Shown piece by piece: positions 54,095 to 62,207 of a DNA stretch of 64,000 bases. The DNA lies in assembly GCF_042654245.1 (NCBI RefSeq), contig NZ_JBHSGI010000024.1:496001-560000 (forward strand). The letters run 5' to 3'. The notes below the pieces were generated by a model. That model ran no database searches. It saw nothing but the letters and a program-made list of their open reading frames with translations, and was not told where the DNA came from. Positions within the stretch are counted from its first letter, which is position 1. Each line of letters starts with the position of its first letter. A program made the translations under genes and the position numbers. This DNA is from Seohaeicola_A nanhaiensis. GTDB taxonomy: Bacteria; Pseudomonadota; Alphaproteobacteria; Rhodobacterales; Rhodobacteraceae.

Positions 54095-54691
54095 ATGACG
54101 ATTGCAATGAACCGCGGCGCACTGGCCGAGGTGGTGGGGCCGAGCGAGGGCCTGGGGCTGCGTGCCAAGCAGGTCGCGCTGGTGGTGGCGGGCATCGCGC
54201 TGCTGACCGTGGCCGCGAACATCCGCGTGCCGATGTGGCCGGTGCCGGTGACCATGCAGACCTTCGCGGTTCTGACGCTGGGCGCGGCCTATGGCGCGCG
54301 GCTGGGGCTGGCGACGCTGCTGGGCTATCTCGCACTGGGCGCGCTGGGTGTGACCGTCTTCACCGGCGAGGGCGCCGGACTGGCCTATATGGCGGGCCCG
54401 ACGGGCGGCTATCTGGTGGGCTTCGCCGTGGCGGCGGGTCTTGTCGGCTGGCTGGCCGAGCGCGGATGGTCGCGGAGCGTGGGCGGCATGGTCGCTGCGC
54501 TGCTGATCGGCAATGCTGTGGTCTATGCCTTCGGGATGCCCTGGATGGCTTACCTGTTCCTGGCCGACAAGGGCGCGGCCTGGGTGATGCAGTGGGGCAT
54601 GACCAACTTTCTGCTGGGCGACGCGCTGAAGCTGGTGCTGGCCGCGCTGCTGCTGCCCGCCGCCTGGAAGCTGGTGGGCAAGGCGCGCTGA
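54095..54691 (+). CDS. bioY: Biotin transporter BioY
   Basis: The 198-residue, six-helix S-component has NIRVPMWPVPVTMQTFAVLTLGAAYGARLG and YMAGPTGGYLVGFAVAAGLVGWLAERGW, both diagnostic of BioY. It binds and imports biotin, alone or with an ECF module (none is encoded here). GGAG precedes the ATG. I do not see a clear BioR box. A strong terminator follows. Confidence 0.94.
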   Translation: MTIAMNRGALAEVVGPSEGLGLRAKQVALVVAGIALLTVAANIRVPMWPVPVTMQTFAVLTLGAAYGARLGLATLLGYLALGALGVTVFTGEGAGLAYMAGPTGGYLVGFAVAAGLVGWLAERGWSRSVGGMVAALLIGNAVVYAFGMPWMAYLFLADKGAAWVMQWGMTNFLLGDALKLVLAALLLPAAWKLVGKAR

Positions 54692-54713
54692 AGCACGCCA
54701 GGTGACGTAAGAC

Positions 54714-54740
54714 GGCCGGGCACTGGTGCCCGGCCTTTTT
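54714..54740 (+). terminator. Rho-independent terminator after bioY
   Basis: GGCCGGGCAC (54714-54723) and GTGCCCGGCC (54726-54735) are followed by TTTTT. Confidence 0.92.
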
Positions 54741-54750
54741 CGTTTCCGGC

Positions 54751-56097
54751 CTAGCGTGTGACCCGGGAGGCCGTGCGCGCCGGCGGCACCTGCGGCAGAT
54801 CTGAGTCGACCGTCGCGGCGGGAAGGATGAGGGTGATTACCGTGCCTTTGGCAGAAGAGGCGATGGTCATCCCGCCGCCGGACTGGCGGGCAAAGCCGGT
54901 TGCAACGGCGAGGCCCATGCCGCTGCCGATGCCGACGGGTTTGGTGGAGAAGAAGGGATCGGTGACGCGTCCGATCAGGTCGCGGGGAATGCCGGTGCCG
55001 CTGTCGCAGACCTCGATCGCGACATAGGCCCCCGGAGGCAGGAAGCTGCCATCGGGCATCAGGTGGCTGCGCAGGTCGGCAACCGTGCGGGACCGGAGGG
55101 TGATGCGCCCGCCGTTGGGCATCGCATCGCGGGCGTTGGCAATCAGCTGGAGCAGCACGGCGACAAGCTGGGATTCGTCGGTCACGACCGTCAGGTCGGC
55201 TGGGGGCGGCTCGATCACCAGCGTGATCGACGAGGGCAGGACCGCCCTGGCACCCGTGGCGACCTGGTCCATGGCCCGGCGCAGGACGATGCGGGCCCGG
55301 GTCATCCGCGCGGAGCGGGTATAGGCGAGCAGCTGGCGCACCAGTTCGGCCGAGCGCAGCGCGGCTGCATGGGCCTCGCCCAGAAGTTCCTGGCGTTCGG
55401 CGTCGTCAGACGAGAGGGCGGCGAGTTCCAGATTGCCCTGGATCGCCGTCAGGGAATTGTTGAACTGATGGGCGATTCCACCGGCGACCTGGCCGATGGC
55501 TTCGAGTCTCTGTGCCTCGGCATTGCGACGCAGGCTCTGCATGGTCTCCCGGGCGCGGGCGCGCTGGGTCAGCATCGCCTGAGCGAGATAGCCGATCGAG
55601 GCGAGGCCGGCGACGGCCATGATCACCTGCTGGGACGTGGCCTGCGCCAGCGGCAGATAGTGAACCAGCAGCGCGACATGGGCGCAGAACAGGGTTGCCA
55701 CGGTGCCCCAGATGATGGTCAGCGCGCTTTCGCCGCGCCAGATCAGGAAGACGAGCAGACAGGCATAGGCGGCGGTGGAGGTAAAGGCGATGGGCACGCT
55801 GGGTTCCATCATGGCGCGGATGGGCAGCCAGATGAAGGCGACCAACAGCAGCAGGAAAAGGCCATGCGCGACGGTGACATCACGGTTGGAGGGGGCGGGC
55901 GGCCGGGAGGAGAGAAACCGCCAATAGACCGCCATCACCCCGAAATAGCCGGCAAGCCAGAACCAGACGGCGTGCCACTGCCAGAAGTAGTTGAGGATGA
56001 CTCCGCCGGAGAAGATGGCGGAAAATCGCAGCAGAGCCTCCGCACGCGACGGAAACTCGACCAGCCTGAGCCGGTTGATCTCTGCCCTGTTGCCCAT
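54751..56097 (-). CDS. Membrane sensor histidine kinase (orphan)
   Basis: The 448-residue protein has six or so N-terminal membrane helices (about 25-175) without a recognisable periplasmic sensor domain. The dimerisation motif GGIAHQFNNSLTAIQGN follows, with phospho-acceptor His210. The ATPase domain carries N-box LIANARDAMPNGG, G1 CDSGTGIP and G2 GIGSGMGLAVATGFARQSGG. The HxFNN form is typical of the NtrB/hybrid-kinase-like group. There is no response regulator nearby and no receiver domain. Confidence 0.88.
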   Translation of the reverse strand: MGNRAEINRLRLVEFPSRAEALLRFSAIFSGGVILNYFWQWHAVWFWLAGYFGVMAVYWRFLSSRPPAPSNRDVTVAHGLFLLLLVAFIWLPIRAMMEPSVPIAFTSTAAYACLLVFLIWRGESALTIIWGTVATLFCAHVALLVHYLPLAQATSQQVIMAVAGLASIGYLAQAMLTQRARARETMQSLRRNAEAQRLEAIGQVAGGIAHQFNNSLTAIQGNLELAALSSDDAERQELLGEAHAAALRSAELVRQLLAYTRSARMTRARIVLRRAMDQVATGARAVLPSSITLVIEPPPADLTVVTDESQLVAVLLQLIANARDAMPNGGRITLRSRTVADLRSHLMPDGSFLPPGAYVAIEVCDSGTGIPRDLIGRVTDPFFSTKPVGIGSGMGLAVATGFARQSGGGMTIASSAKGTVITLILPAATVDSDLPQVPPARTASRVTR

Positions 56098-56179
56098 TCC
56101 AGGCCCTTCACGCGGTCGTGATCGGGGGATTTCGGCGTAGGCTAGGGTGAGTTTACGTTTACGTCAATGCGAGCCTTCG

Positions 56180-57517
56180 TCATGCCATCAGGCGCGGGTC
56201 GAAGGGGTAGGTGGTGAGGTTTTCGTGGCCGGTCTCGGTGATCAGCACCTGGTCTTCGAGCTTGATGGTGAAGGCGCCGCCCACCGCGCCGACCGCCGCC
56301 TCGACACAGAGCACCATGCCGGGTTCCAGCGCATAGTCAAAGGCACCGGGCACCGCCTTGTCCGGATAGGAGACCAGCGGCCACTCGTCGCAGAGGCCGA
56401 CGCCGTGCATCAGGCAGCCGTATTTCTGCGCCTGATACTGGTCGTCGAGACGGTGGGCGTTGGCGGTGAGTTCCGGGATGGTCACGCCCGGCTTCAGCAT
56501 CGCCATGTTGGTCATGATGTGTTCATGTGCGTGGCGCATGGCGTCGATCATCTCTTGCGGCGGTTTGGCGTCGCCGATCCACCAGCTGCGCGAGATGTCG
56601 ACGCAGATGCCATAGGCGCCGATCAGGTCGGTGTCGAAGCTGACGATCTCGTTGTTCTGCACCACGCGCTGGCCGCATTCCTGGAACCACGGGTTGGTGC
56701 GCGGGCCCGAGGCGAGCAGGCGGGTTTCGATCCATTCGCCGCCGCGACGGATGTTCTCGGCGTGCAGGATCGCCCAGATGTCGTCCTCGGAGGTGCCGCC
56801 CAAAGGGACGGAGGCGCGGGCGAAATCTTCCATCGCCTGGACCGAGGCCTCGCAGGCGACCATGGCGCAGCGCATCGCGCGGATCTCGTCCTGCCCCTTC
56901 ACGGCGCGGGTCTTTTCGGTGACCTCTTCGCCTTCCTCGATGGTGAAGCCCTGCGCCTCGAGCGCGCGCAGCCCGTGCAGCATGATCTTGTCGACGGCCA
57001 GGCGTCGGTTGCCGCCGGCGTGTTCGGCCATGAGAATGCGCACCTCGTTGGCGAAGGTGTCGGCAGCGACATCCACCTTGTCGCCCCGGTCGAAGTAGAA
57101 GAGGTCGGCGCCGGAGTGCACCTCGCGGACCAATGTATTGAATTTGCTGAGGAAAGGGGAGTTCTTATAGTCCCACATCACCATGTAGCCATCGGCGCAG
57201 AGCAGCACGGCGCGGAAGGGGTTATGGGTGTTCCAGAGCTGCATGTTGGTGGAGTCGGTGGCATAGCGGATGTTCAACGGGTCGAACATGAGGAGACCGC
57301 CGTAGCCTCTTGTTTCCAGTGCTTTTGTCAGGCGGTTCCAGCGATGCTCGCGCATCCTTGGAAGGTCGGGCAGCTCCAACCCCCGGGCCTGCCATTCGGA
57401 GAGGGCCAGGCGGGTGGGCCCGATCTCGATCCGGTCGTCGTTGTTGGGGCTGCCGTCGGCCAGGGTGGCGCCGCGGGTGGGGTCGATCTTGCGCGTGTCG
57501 CGGTAGTGCGAGTTCAT
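56180..57517 (-). CDS. dddP: DMSP lyase DddP
   Basis: The 445-residue M24-fold enzyme matches the roseobacter DMSP lyase DddP. Every residue known from the Ruegeria lacuscaerulensis structure is at the same number: metal ligands Asp295, Asp297, Asp307, His371, Glu406 and Glu421, and catalytic Asp377 (FDTD, VDISRS, HGVGLCDEW, CVEA, LEDQ). It cleaves dimethylsulfoniopropionate to dimethyl sulfide and acrylate. ATG 57517 (MNSHYRDTRKID) with AAAGG upstream gives the family N terminus. It is divergent from the DUF3445 gene. Confidence 0.96.
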   Translation of the reverse strand: MNSHYRDTRKIDPTRGATLADGSPNNDDRIEIGPTRLALSEWQARGLELPDLPRMREHRWNRLTKALETRGYGGLLMFDPLNIRYATDSTNMQLWNTHNPFRAVLLCADGYMVMWDYKNSPFLSKFNTLVREVHSGADLFYFDRGDKVDVAADTFANEVRILMAEHAGGNRRLAVDKIMLHGLRALEAQGFTIEEGEEVTEKTRAVKGQDEIRAMRCAMVACEASVQAMEDFARASVPLGGTSEDDIWAILHAENIRRGGEWIETRLLASGPRTNPWFQECGQRVVQNNEIVSFDTDLIGAYGICVDISRSWWIGDAKPPQEMIDAMRHAHEHIMTNMAMLKPGVTIPELTANAHRLDDQYQAQKYGCLMHGVGLCDEWPLVSYPDKAVPGAFDYALEPGMVLCVEAAVGAVGGAFTIKLEDQVLITETGHENLTTYPFDPRLMA

Positions 57518-57798
57518 CAGGACGCCTTTCGCTGCCATGGGTGCATCCTGTGGGGCGGCGGGTGGCGCCGTCCCGACCGGCTGCGACCTCCAAGCATGTC
57601 GTATTTTGGCCTTGGCGACGGTTCCGGGGGGCGCAGGGGTTGCGGGGACGGGAAATGCCCGCAAAAACGGATGCGCGGTGTCGCCCCTCCCTACCACCCT
57701 TCAGGGTAGGGCGATTCGGAGAATGCGGGTTGAACGGGTGACAGGTCTATTGCCGGACGGGCGGTTGGTCGGCGGGCGTGCGGGGCCGGGGAGTCGGG
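57518..57798. promoter_or_regulatory. Divergent control region of dddP and the DUF3445 gene
   Basis: This is a 281-bp non-coding stretch. It contains ACCCT-TC-AGGGT (57696-57707), a short palindrome within CTACC...GGGTAG sequence. I can assign no promoter with confidence, and no known DMSP or acrylate regulator gene lies nearby. Confidence 0.4.
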
Positions 57799-58569
57799 AT
57801 GAAAGAACTGGACATCGGGTCGGCACCCTTGCAGAGCCACATTCCCTACGATCCCTTTGCGGAACGTCCCTTGCCGGGCATCCAGCCGCTGGACATGGCG
57901 GCGTGGCTGATCCGGGACGAGGCGTTTGCCGGGCAGATGGCGCTGCGGGACCGTCTGGTGGCCGAGCGCCCCGAAGCGGTGCTCGCAATGGAGCCGGCGG
58001 CGCGGCCGGCGGCGGAGGAACTGCTGGAGCTGGTGCTGGGGCTCGTTGCACCCGGGGCGGGCGAAATTGTGACGCGCGCGGATGGGGTCGACGTGCCGGT
58101 GAACCGGGCGCGGCCGCTGCAGACGCTGGCGCGGCTGGTGCAAGAGGATCTCTGCATTCTGGAAAAGCGCGGCGATGAGCATGTGATGACGGCGGCGGTG
58201 CTGTGCTTTCCGGCGAGCTGGCGGCTGGACGAAAAGTTCGGGCGGCCGCTGATCGACATTCACGAGCCGGTGACGGCCTATGATGCAGGGATTGCCGCGC
58301 GTGTGCAGCGTCTGTTCGACGGCGTGCGGGTGGGGATGCCGCTGTGGCGGTTCAACCGGTTGTGGTATGTCGACCCCGATCTGCACCAGCCGCGCAGCAT
58401 CCACGAGCGCCGTCCGAAGCCGGAGCCAGGACGCGGAGGCTACCTTCGTTCCGAGCGGCAATGCCTTGTCAGGCTTGAGAAAACCCGGGCGGTGGTGTTT
58501 TCGATCCACACCTATGTGATGGCGCGCGCGGCGGTGCTGGCGCAGGGCCTGGACCCGAAGGGCAGCTGA
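57799..58569 (+). CDS. DUF3445 family, heme-dependent oxidative N-demethylase-like protein
   Basis: The 256-residue protein opens with IPYDPFAERPLPGIQPLDMAAWL and contains EDLCILEKRG, AAVLCFPASWRLDEKFGRPLIDIHEPV, FNRLWYVDPDLHQP and LRSERQCLVRLEKTRAVVFSIHTYV. These are the hallmarks of DUF3445. One branch of the family is the heme-dependent oxidative N-demethylase/dimethylamine monooxygenase group acting on methylated amines. The usual flavin and ferredoxin partner subunits are absent here, so the substrate is open. ATG 57799 has GGGAG upstream. Confidence 0.85.
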   Translation: MKELDIGSAPLQSHIPYDPFAERPLPGIQPLDMAAWLIRDEAFAGQMALRDRLVAERPEAVLAMEPAARPAAEELLELVLGLVAPGAGEIVTRADGVDVPVNRARPLQTLARLVQEDLCILEKRGDEHVMTAAVLCFPASWRLDEKFGRPLIDIHEPVTAYDAGIAARVQRLFDGVRVGMPLWRFNRLWYVDPDLHQPRSIHERRPKPEPGRGGYLRSERQCLVRLEKTRAVVFSIHTYVMARAAVLAQGLDPKGS

Positions 58570-58576
58570 GCCGGCG

Positions 58577-59371
58577 TCAGATCGGAAGCGCTGTCGTGAT
58601 CCTTTCCAGAGCTCCGGTGCATTGCAGCGTGACCACAAGCCCCGTGAGGGTCAGAACCTGGGTGTTGAGCCGGAAATCCTCGCCCCGCACCAGGTTGACC
58701 GCCGCCATGCAGAGCGCAACGGGCAAAGAGAAGGTGGCCAGCATGACGGTCATGCCCCAGATGGCCAGCCGGCGCACGTCGCTTTGTTCGGGGTCGACCT
58801 CCATGGGTTCGAAACTGACCGCGAAGGCCGAGGTACCCTCGGGCGGGGTCTCGTCGCGCGGGGCAAAGCGCCGTGCATTGGGGTCGGCGAAGCCTCTGCG
58901 GTGGTGTGCCAGGCTTTCGCAGCGGCCGGCAAAGGCCGAGAGGAATTCGCCGGTGGTGAGCAGGGTCAGAGGATCGAGCCATTCGACCATCTGCACATCG
59001 AATTCATAGCTCGCACGGAAGAGCATTACGATCAGGAGCAGTTCGGAGATTTCGCGATCATCGCCGCCGGTCGGGCAGAGTTCGATCTCCACGCGGTGCT
59101 GACGGTCTGTGGGAGTGACGAGCTTGAAGTTCTCGAACCGCAGGCCGCGCTGGCCATGTTCGCCGGGGATCAGGTCTTGCGTCAGCTTGAGGGTGACGGT
59201 GGAGCGGTCGGAGGTGACCCGTGCCGTCTGTCCGTCGATCAGGGTGCTGTTCACGACGCGGTGACCATAGTCTTCGAAGGTCGCCGATGCGATACGTGCC
59301 AACCGTTCGAGCATCGCGTCCGCGGCGGCGAACATGACGATGCCCCCGTGATAGCTGCCGTGCCCGTCCAT
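58577..59371 (-). CDS. Unknown protein with C-terminal membrane helices
   Basis: I do not recognise this 264-residue protein. The first 190 residues are soluble, with mixed alpha/beta composition (for example RVVNSTLIDGQTARVTSDRSTVTLKL). The C-terminal 65 residues hold two hydrophobic segments (LAIWGMTVMLATFSLPVALCMAAVNLV and LTLTGLVVTLQCTGALE). It may be a tail-anchored cytoplasmic domain. ATG 59371 is preceded by GGGGGGAAA. It precedes a run of envelope-associated minus-strand genes. Confidence 0.7.
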   Translation of the reverse strand: MDGHGSYHGGIVMFAAADAMLERLARIASATFEDYGHRVVNSTLIDGQTARVTSDRSTVTLKLTQDLIPGEHGQRGLRFENFKLVTPTDRQHRVEIELCPTGGDDREISELLLIVMLFRASYEFDVQMVEWLDPLTLLTTGEFLSAFAGRCESLAHHRRGFADPNARRFAPRDETPPEGTSAFAVSFEPMEVDPEQSDVRRLAIWGMTVMLATFSLPVALCMAAVNLVRGEDFRLNTQVLTLTGLVVTLQCTGALERITTALPI

Positions 59372-59558
59372 CGGTTTCCCCCCAGTCGCAATACTAAACT
59401 CTGAGTTGAGTATCCTGCCGCTTCTGGGAGAAACTGTGACAGTCTGGCACAAAAATCAGGAATTTCCGGTGGATAGGCGAATTGACGCTGGTCCGGAAAT
59501 CGCTGTTTTTTAAGGCAATCGCAGGTTTTGCGACGGAAATGTGGCGAAACTCTGGCGA
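59372..59558. other. 187-bp intergenic region with a distant inverted repeat
   Basis: No gene is evident. ATTTCCGG (59462-59469) and CCGGAAAT (59493-59500) are complementary arms separated by 23 nt, followed by CGCTGTTTTTTAAGG. This could act as a terminator in the plus direction, although both flanking genes run on the minus strand. Confidence 0.35.
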
Positions 59559-60368
59559 TCAGCCGTCGATCCGCGCAGCCATCAGAGCGATGGCCTGCTG
59601 GTAGACCGTGGCCCCGTTCCAGGCCTGGATCACCTTGAAATTCGGCTGGCCCTGTTGATAGCCCTTGCCGGGTTGCCAGCCCTTGGCGCGCAGGAAATTG
59701 GCGGTCGAGGCGAGGGCGTCGGTCATGTTGTAGAAATCCACCCGACCGTCGCCGGTGGCATCGACGCCATAGGCCAGCGCGTTGCCGGGCAGGAACTGGG
59801 TATGTCCGAGCTCGCCGTGCTTGGCCCCGAGCGTGCCGGTGGTGATCGAGCCCTGATCGACCAGCATGAGGGCGCCGATGGCATGGGGGATGAAGAATTC
59901 GGAGCGGCGGCAGTCGTAGGCGAGCGTCACGATGGCCGAGACGATCTGGCTGTCGCCCATGAAGTTGCCGAAACCGGTCTCCATCCCGTGCAGGGTGAGC
60001 AGTATACCGGCGGGAACGCCGTATTGCGCCTCGAGCGTGCGATAGAAGTTCGGGTTGGACTTCAGCCGCTTGCGGCCCTGTGAGACGATGGCATCGGCGC
60101 CGCGCACCTTCATGAACTTGTCGAGCGTGTATTTGAAGCTTTTCTGGCCGCGGTCCGCGGCGATGGTGCGGGTGGCATATTGGGCCTGAGCCAGCGCCTC
60201 GAGGCCCTTTTTGCGCACGCCGGCCTGCTGGGCCGTGGCGGCGAAATCGGCTTTCCACGCATTGAAGCCGGCGCCGGTATTGCCGCAGGGGGCGGCGGCG
60301 GCGGGCAGGGCGGCGAGGCTGGCTAGGACGGCCGCAACAAGCGGCCGGATCATGGCGTGGCGAAACAT
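59559..60368 (-). CDS. Lytic murein transglycosylase (MltB-like, SLT_2)
   Basis: The 269-residue protein has a signal peptide (MIRPLVAAVLASLAALPAAAA). The catalytic Glu lies in LTLHGMETGFGNFMGDSQIVSA; GELGHTQFLPGNALAYGVDATGDGRVDFYNMTDALASTANFLRAKGW is typical of SLT_2 enzymes. It cleaves peptidoglycan to 1,6-anhydro-muropeptides in the periplasm. AAGGAAAG precedes the ATG. There is no C-terminal peptidoglycan-binding domain. Confidence 0.92.
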   Translation of the reverse strand: MFRHAMIRPLVAAVLASLAALPAAAAPCGNTGAGFNAWKADFAATAQQAGVRKKGLEALAQAQYATRTIAADRGQKSFKYTLDKFMKVRGADAIVSQGRKRLKSNPNFYRTLEAQYGVPAGILLTLHGMETGFGNFMGDSQIVSAIVTLAYDCRRSEFFIPHAIGALMLVDQGSITTGTLGAKHGELGHTQFLPGNALAYGVDATGDGRVDFYNMTDALASTANFLRAKGWQPGKGYQQGQPNFKVIQAWNGATVYQQAIALMAARIDG

Positions 60369-60443
60369 GCGTATCTTTCCTTGGTCACGGCAACGGCGTC
60401 AGATTAGCCGTGGCGCGCGGCGGTGAGAAGCCCGCGCTTGCTG

Positions 60444-61592
60444 TCAGCGGGTCTTGTGGGCGGCGGGCGGCTGATCGGAGAGGAGCGGCGCGTCGCTGAA
60501 GGCGGCCTGGAGGACCATCTGCGGGATATGGAGCAGGGGCAGGCCGATCCAGAGAAACAGGCCGATGCCAACCCAGATCATCCAGTTGGACGAGCTTTTG
60601 CCGGCGACGTCGGCGACGCGTCCACGGTAGCTGGATCGCGGCGGCGGCTGCCAGTCGCGGGTTTCCCCAGGGGGGGCTGCCTCTGGCGGCGTGGGGCTGG
60701 CCGCATAGCCGGGGTGGGGCTGGTAGGTGGAGACTTCCCAGCGCGGCGCGCGCGGGAGATCCGGCGAGTCAAAGGAGACGATGATGCGCCCCTTGGGCGC
60801 GGAGGAGGCAGGCCGCCCGTGGCGGACGGTCAGCGCCATGCCGACTGCATCCTCGAGCCGGTCGCCGTCTTCGAGCGGCAGGGCGCCAGCGAGATGCTGC
60901 GTCACCAGAGTATTGGCCAGGGTGAGCTGCATGCTGACCGGGACTGAAGTCGGAATGTCGTGGATTTCCAGAACCTTGCCGATCAGCACTTCGGAATTGC
61001 ACAGGCGCAGGGCGCGGGCGGGACCGTCGGCCTTGAGCGGATGCATGACCATGCCGGGGGGGATCTGCTGAGCCGCGGCGGCGTCGATTTCGGCCGGGGT
61101 GAAGAACAGATCGTTGGTACAGAGATGTGCGGCGATGCCAGGTGCCCGCTCGTGCACGAGCGCCATCACCCGATTGAGCAGCGCAAGCTTGATCGCTGCC
61201 GGCGCGGGCGTGACCGGTTCGAGCGCGGCGGGAGTCGGGCCGTCGCCCACCGAAAGGACGACATGGGCGTGGGACTGGGCGAGCAGCCTCTCGAAATCGC
61301 AGCGCTTGCTGCGGCTGGCCGGCGCGGCGAGCGCCGTCTTGAGGCCGGCCGCGGGCAGTGGCGTGCGGTGAACGGCGATGCTGATGTGCAGGCGGGTGTT
61401 GCGGAACAGCGCGAACTGATCCGACGACAGCGGGCTGTCCTCGAGCGGCGGGATGCCGGAGCTTGCGAGTGTGGCGTTGAGCCGGTCGCGCAGGTCGGCG
61501 AAATTCAACTCGGGCGTGGCCCGGTAAAGCAGCGCGGCCTGAATGGTGAGAATCGGATCGGTCATCTGCTGGAGTGCCTGTCTTATTTTCAT
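60444..61592 (-). CDS. Unknown protein with C-terminal membrane helix
   Basis: I do not recognise this 382-residue protein. An N-terminal half of roughly 230 residues contains FERLLAQSHAHVVLSVGDG and LICTNDLFFTPAE-like text (HLCTNDLFFTPAEIDAAAA). It is followed by a Pro/Ser-rich linker (YAASPTPPEAAPPGETRDWQPPP) and one membrane helix near 340-360 (WMIWVGIGLFLWIGLPLLHI). The start is uncertain: Met codons at 61613, 61592 and 61565 are all in frame. It seems to be a cytoplasmic domain tethered to the membrane. Confidence 0.68.
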   Translation of the reverse strand: MKIRQALQQMTDPILTIQAALLYRATPELNFADLRDRLNATLASSGIPPLEDSPLSSDQFALFRNTRLHISIAVHRTPLPAAGLKTALAAPASRSKRCDFERLLAQSHAHVVLSVGDGPTPAALEPVTPAPAAIKLALLNRVMALVHERAPGIAAHLCTNDLFFTPAEIDAAAAQQIPPGMVMHPLKADGPARALRLCNSEVLIGKVLEIHDIPTSVPVSMQLTLANTLVTQHLAGALPLEDGDRLEDAVGMALTVRHGRPASSAPKGRIIVSFDSPDLPRAPRWEVSTYQPHPGYAASPTPPEAAPPGETRDWQPPPRSSYRGRVADVAGKSSSNWMIWVGIGLFLWIGLPLLHIPQMVLQAAFSDAPLLSDQPPAAHKTR

Positions 61593-61684
61593 CGGACTGT
61601 TCCCGGGAAACATGGCAGCCGTTTGACGCGGGACAGGCCGGGGCGAGGAAATCGCCCTGGGCGCGCGATCCGGCTGAATTTCGC

Positions 61685-62050
61685 CTAGTCGACCGGGTTG
61701 ACAGCCGGCTGGGACGCAGAGGCCTGTGCCAGAACCCTGTCGAGTTGTTCGGGTGTGACCTGAGCGCGCATCAGGTCTCCCAAGGTGTCGGGGCGGGTGA
61801 GCATTTCGGTCGCAACCTGCGGCGGCAGCATGGCGATGAGTTCGCCCGAAAACAGCCCGGCGATAAAGGCGGCAACCGCGATGGGCAGCATCAGGCGGCG
61901 CAGGGCCAATCCCACAGAGCTGCGCCGCGTCCGCATCTCGCGCACATCCTCGCCCACCATCGGCGCGATCACGGGTGCCTTCGGCTCCACGCCGGCGGCG
62001 CGTTTCTGGATGCGGTCGATCCGGTCGCTGAAACTTGTCTGGGGGGACAT
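61685..62050 (-). CDS. Small single-span membrane protein of unknown function
   Basis: The 121-residue protein has a polar N terminus (MSPQTSFSDRIDRIQKRAAGVEPKAPV) and one membrane helix (RRLMLPIAVAAFIAGLFSGELIAML, about 59-83). A C-terminal tail follows (TRPDTLGDLMRAQVTPEQLDRVLAQ). ATG 62050 follows AGGTAAG. Upstream reading to 62236 overlaps glnA and is not credible. The function is unknown; it may be expressed together with the 382-residue membrane protein gene. Confidence 0.68.
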   Translation of the reverse strand: MSPQTSFSDRIDRIQKRAAGVEPKAPVIAPMVGEDVREMRTRRSSVGLALRRLMLPIAVAAFIAGLFSGELIAMLPPQVATEMLTRPDTLGDLMRAQVTPEQLDRVLAQASASQPAVNPVD

Positions 62051-62154
62051 CTTACCTGGGTTCCTTGTTACCACGCATTCTACCTTAACGGGTAATGCAG
62101 ACCCGATTAGGGGCAAAACGTGGCAATTTTCGGGAAGACAGGTTGCACAATGGA

Positions 62155-62182
62155 TCGGGGGCGCCCGATTGAGCGCCCCCGA
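62155..62182 (-). terminator. Stem-loop after glnA
   Basis: TCGGGGGCGC (62155-62164) pairs with GCGCCCCCGA (62173-62182) over an 8-nt loop. It lies 26 nt beyond the glnA stop and is GC-rich but without a T-run. Confidence 0.6.
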
Positions 62183-62207
62183 CAGTTTTCCGTTTCCGGA
62201 CCGCTGA

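Noticed and set aside
56180..57517. Xaa-Pro aminopeptidase or creatinase
   Set aside because: The M24 fold is shared, but the metal-ligand pattern and numbering are those of DddP.
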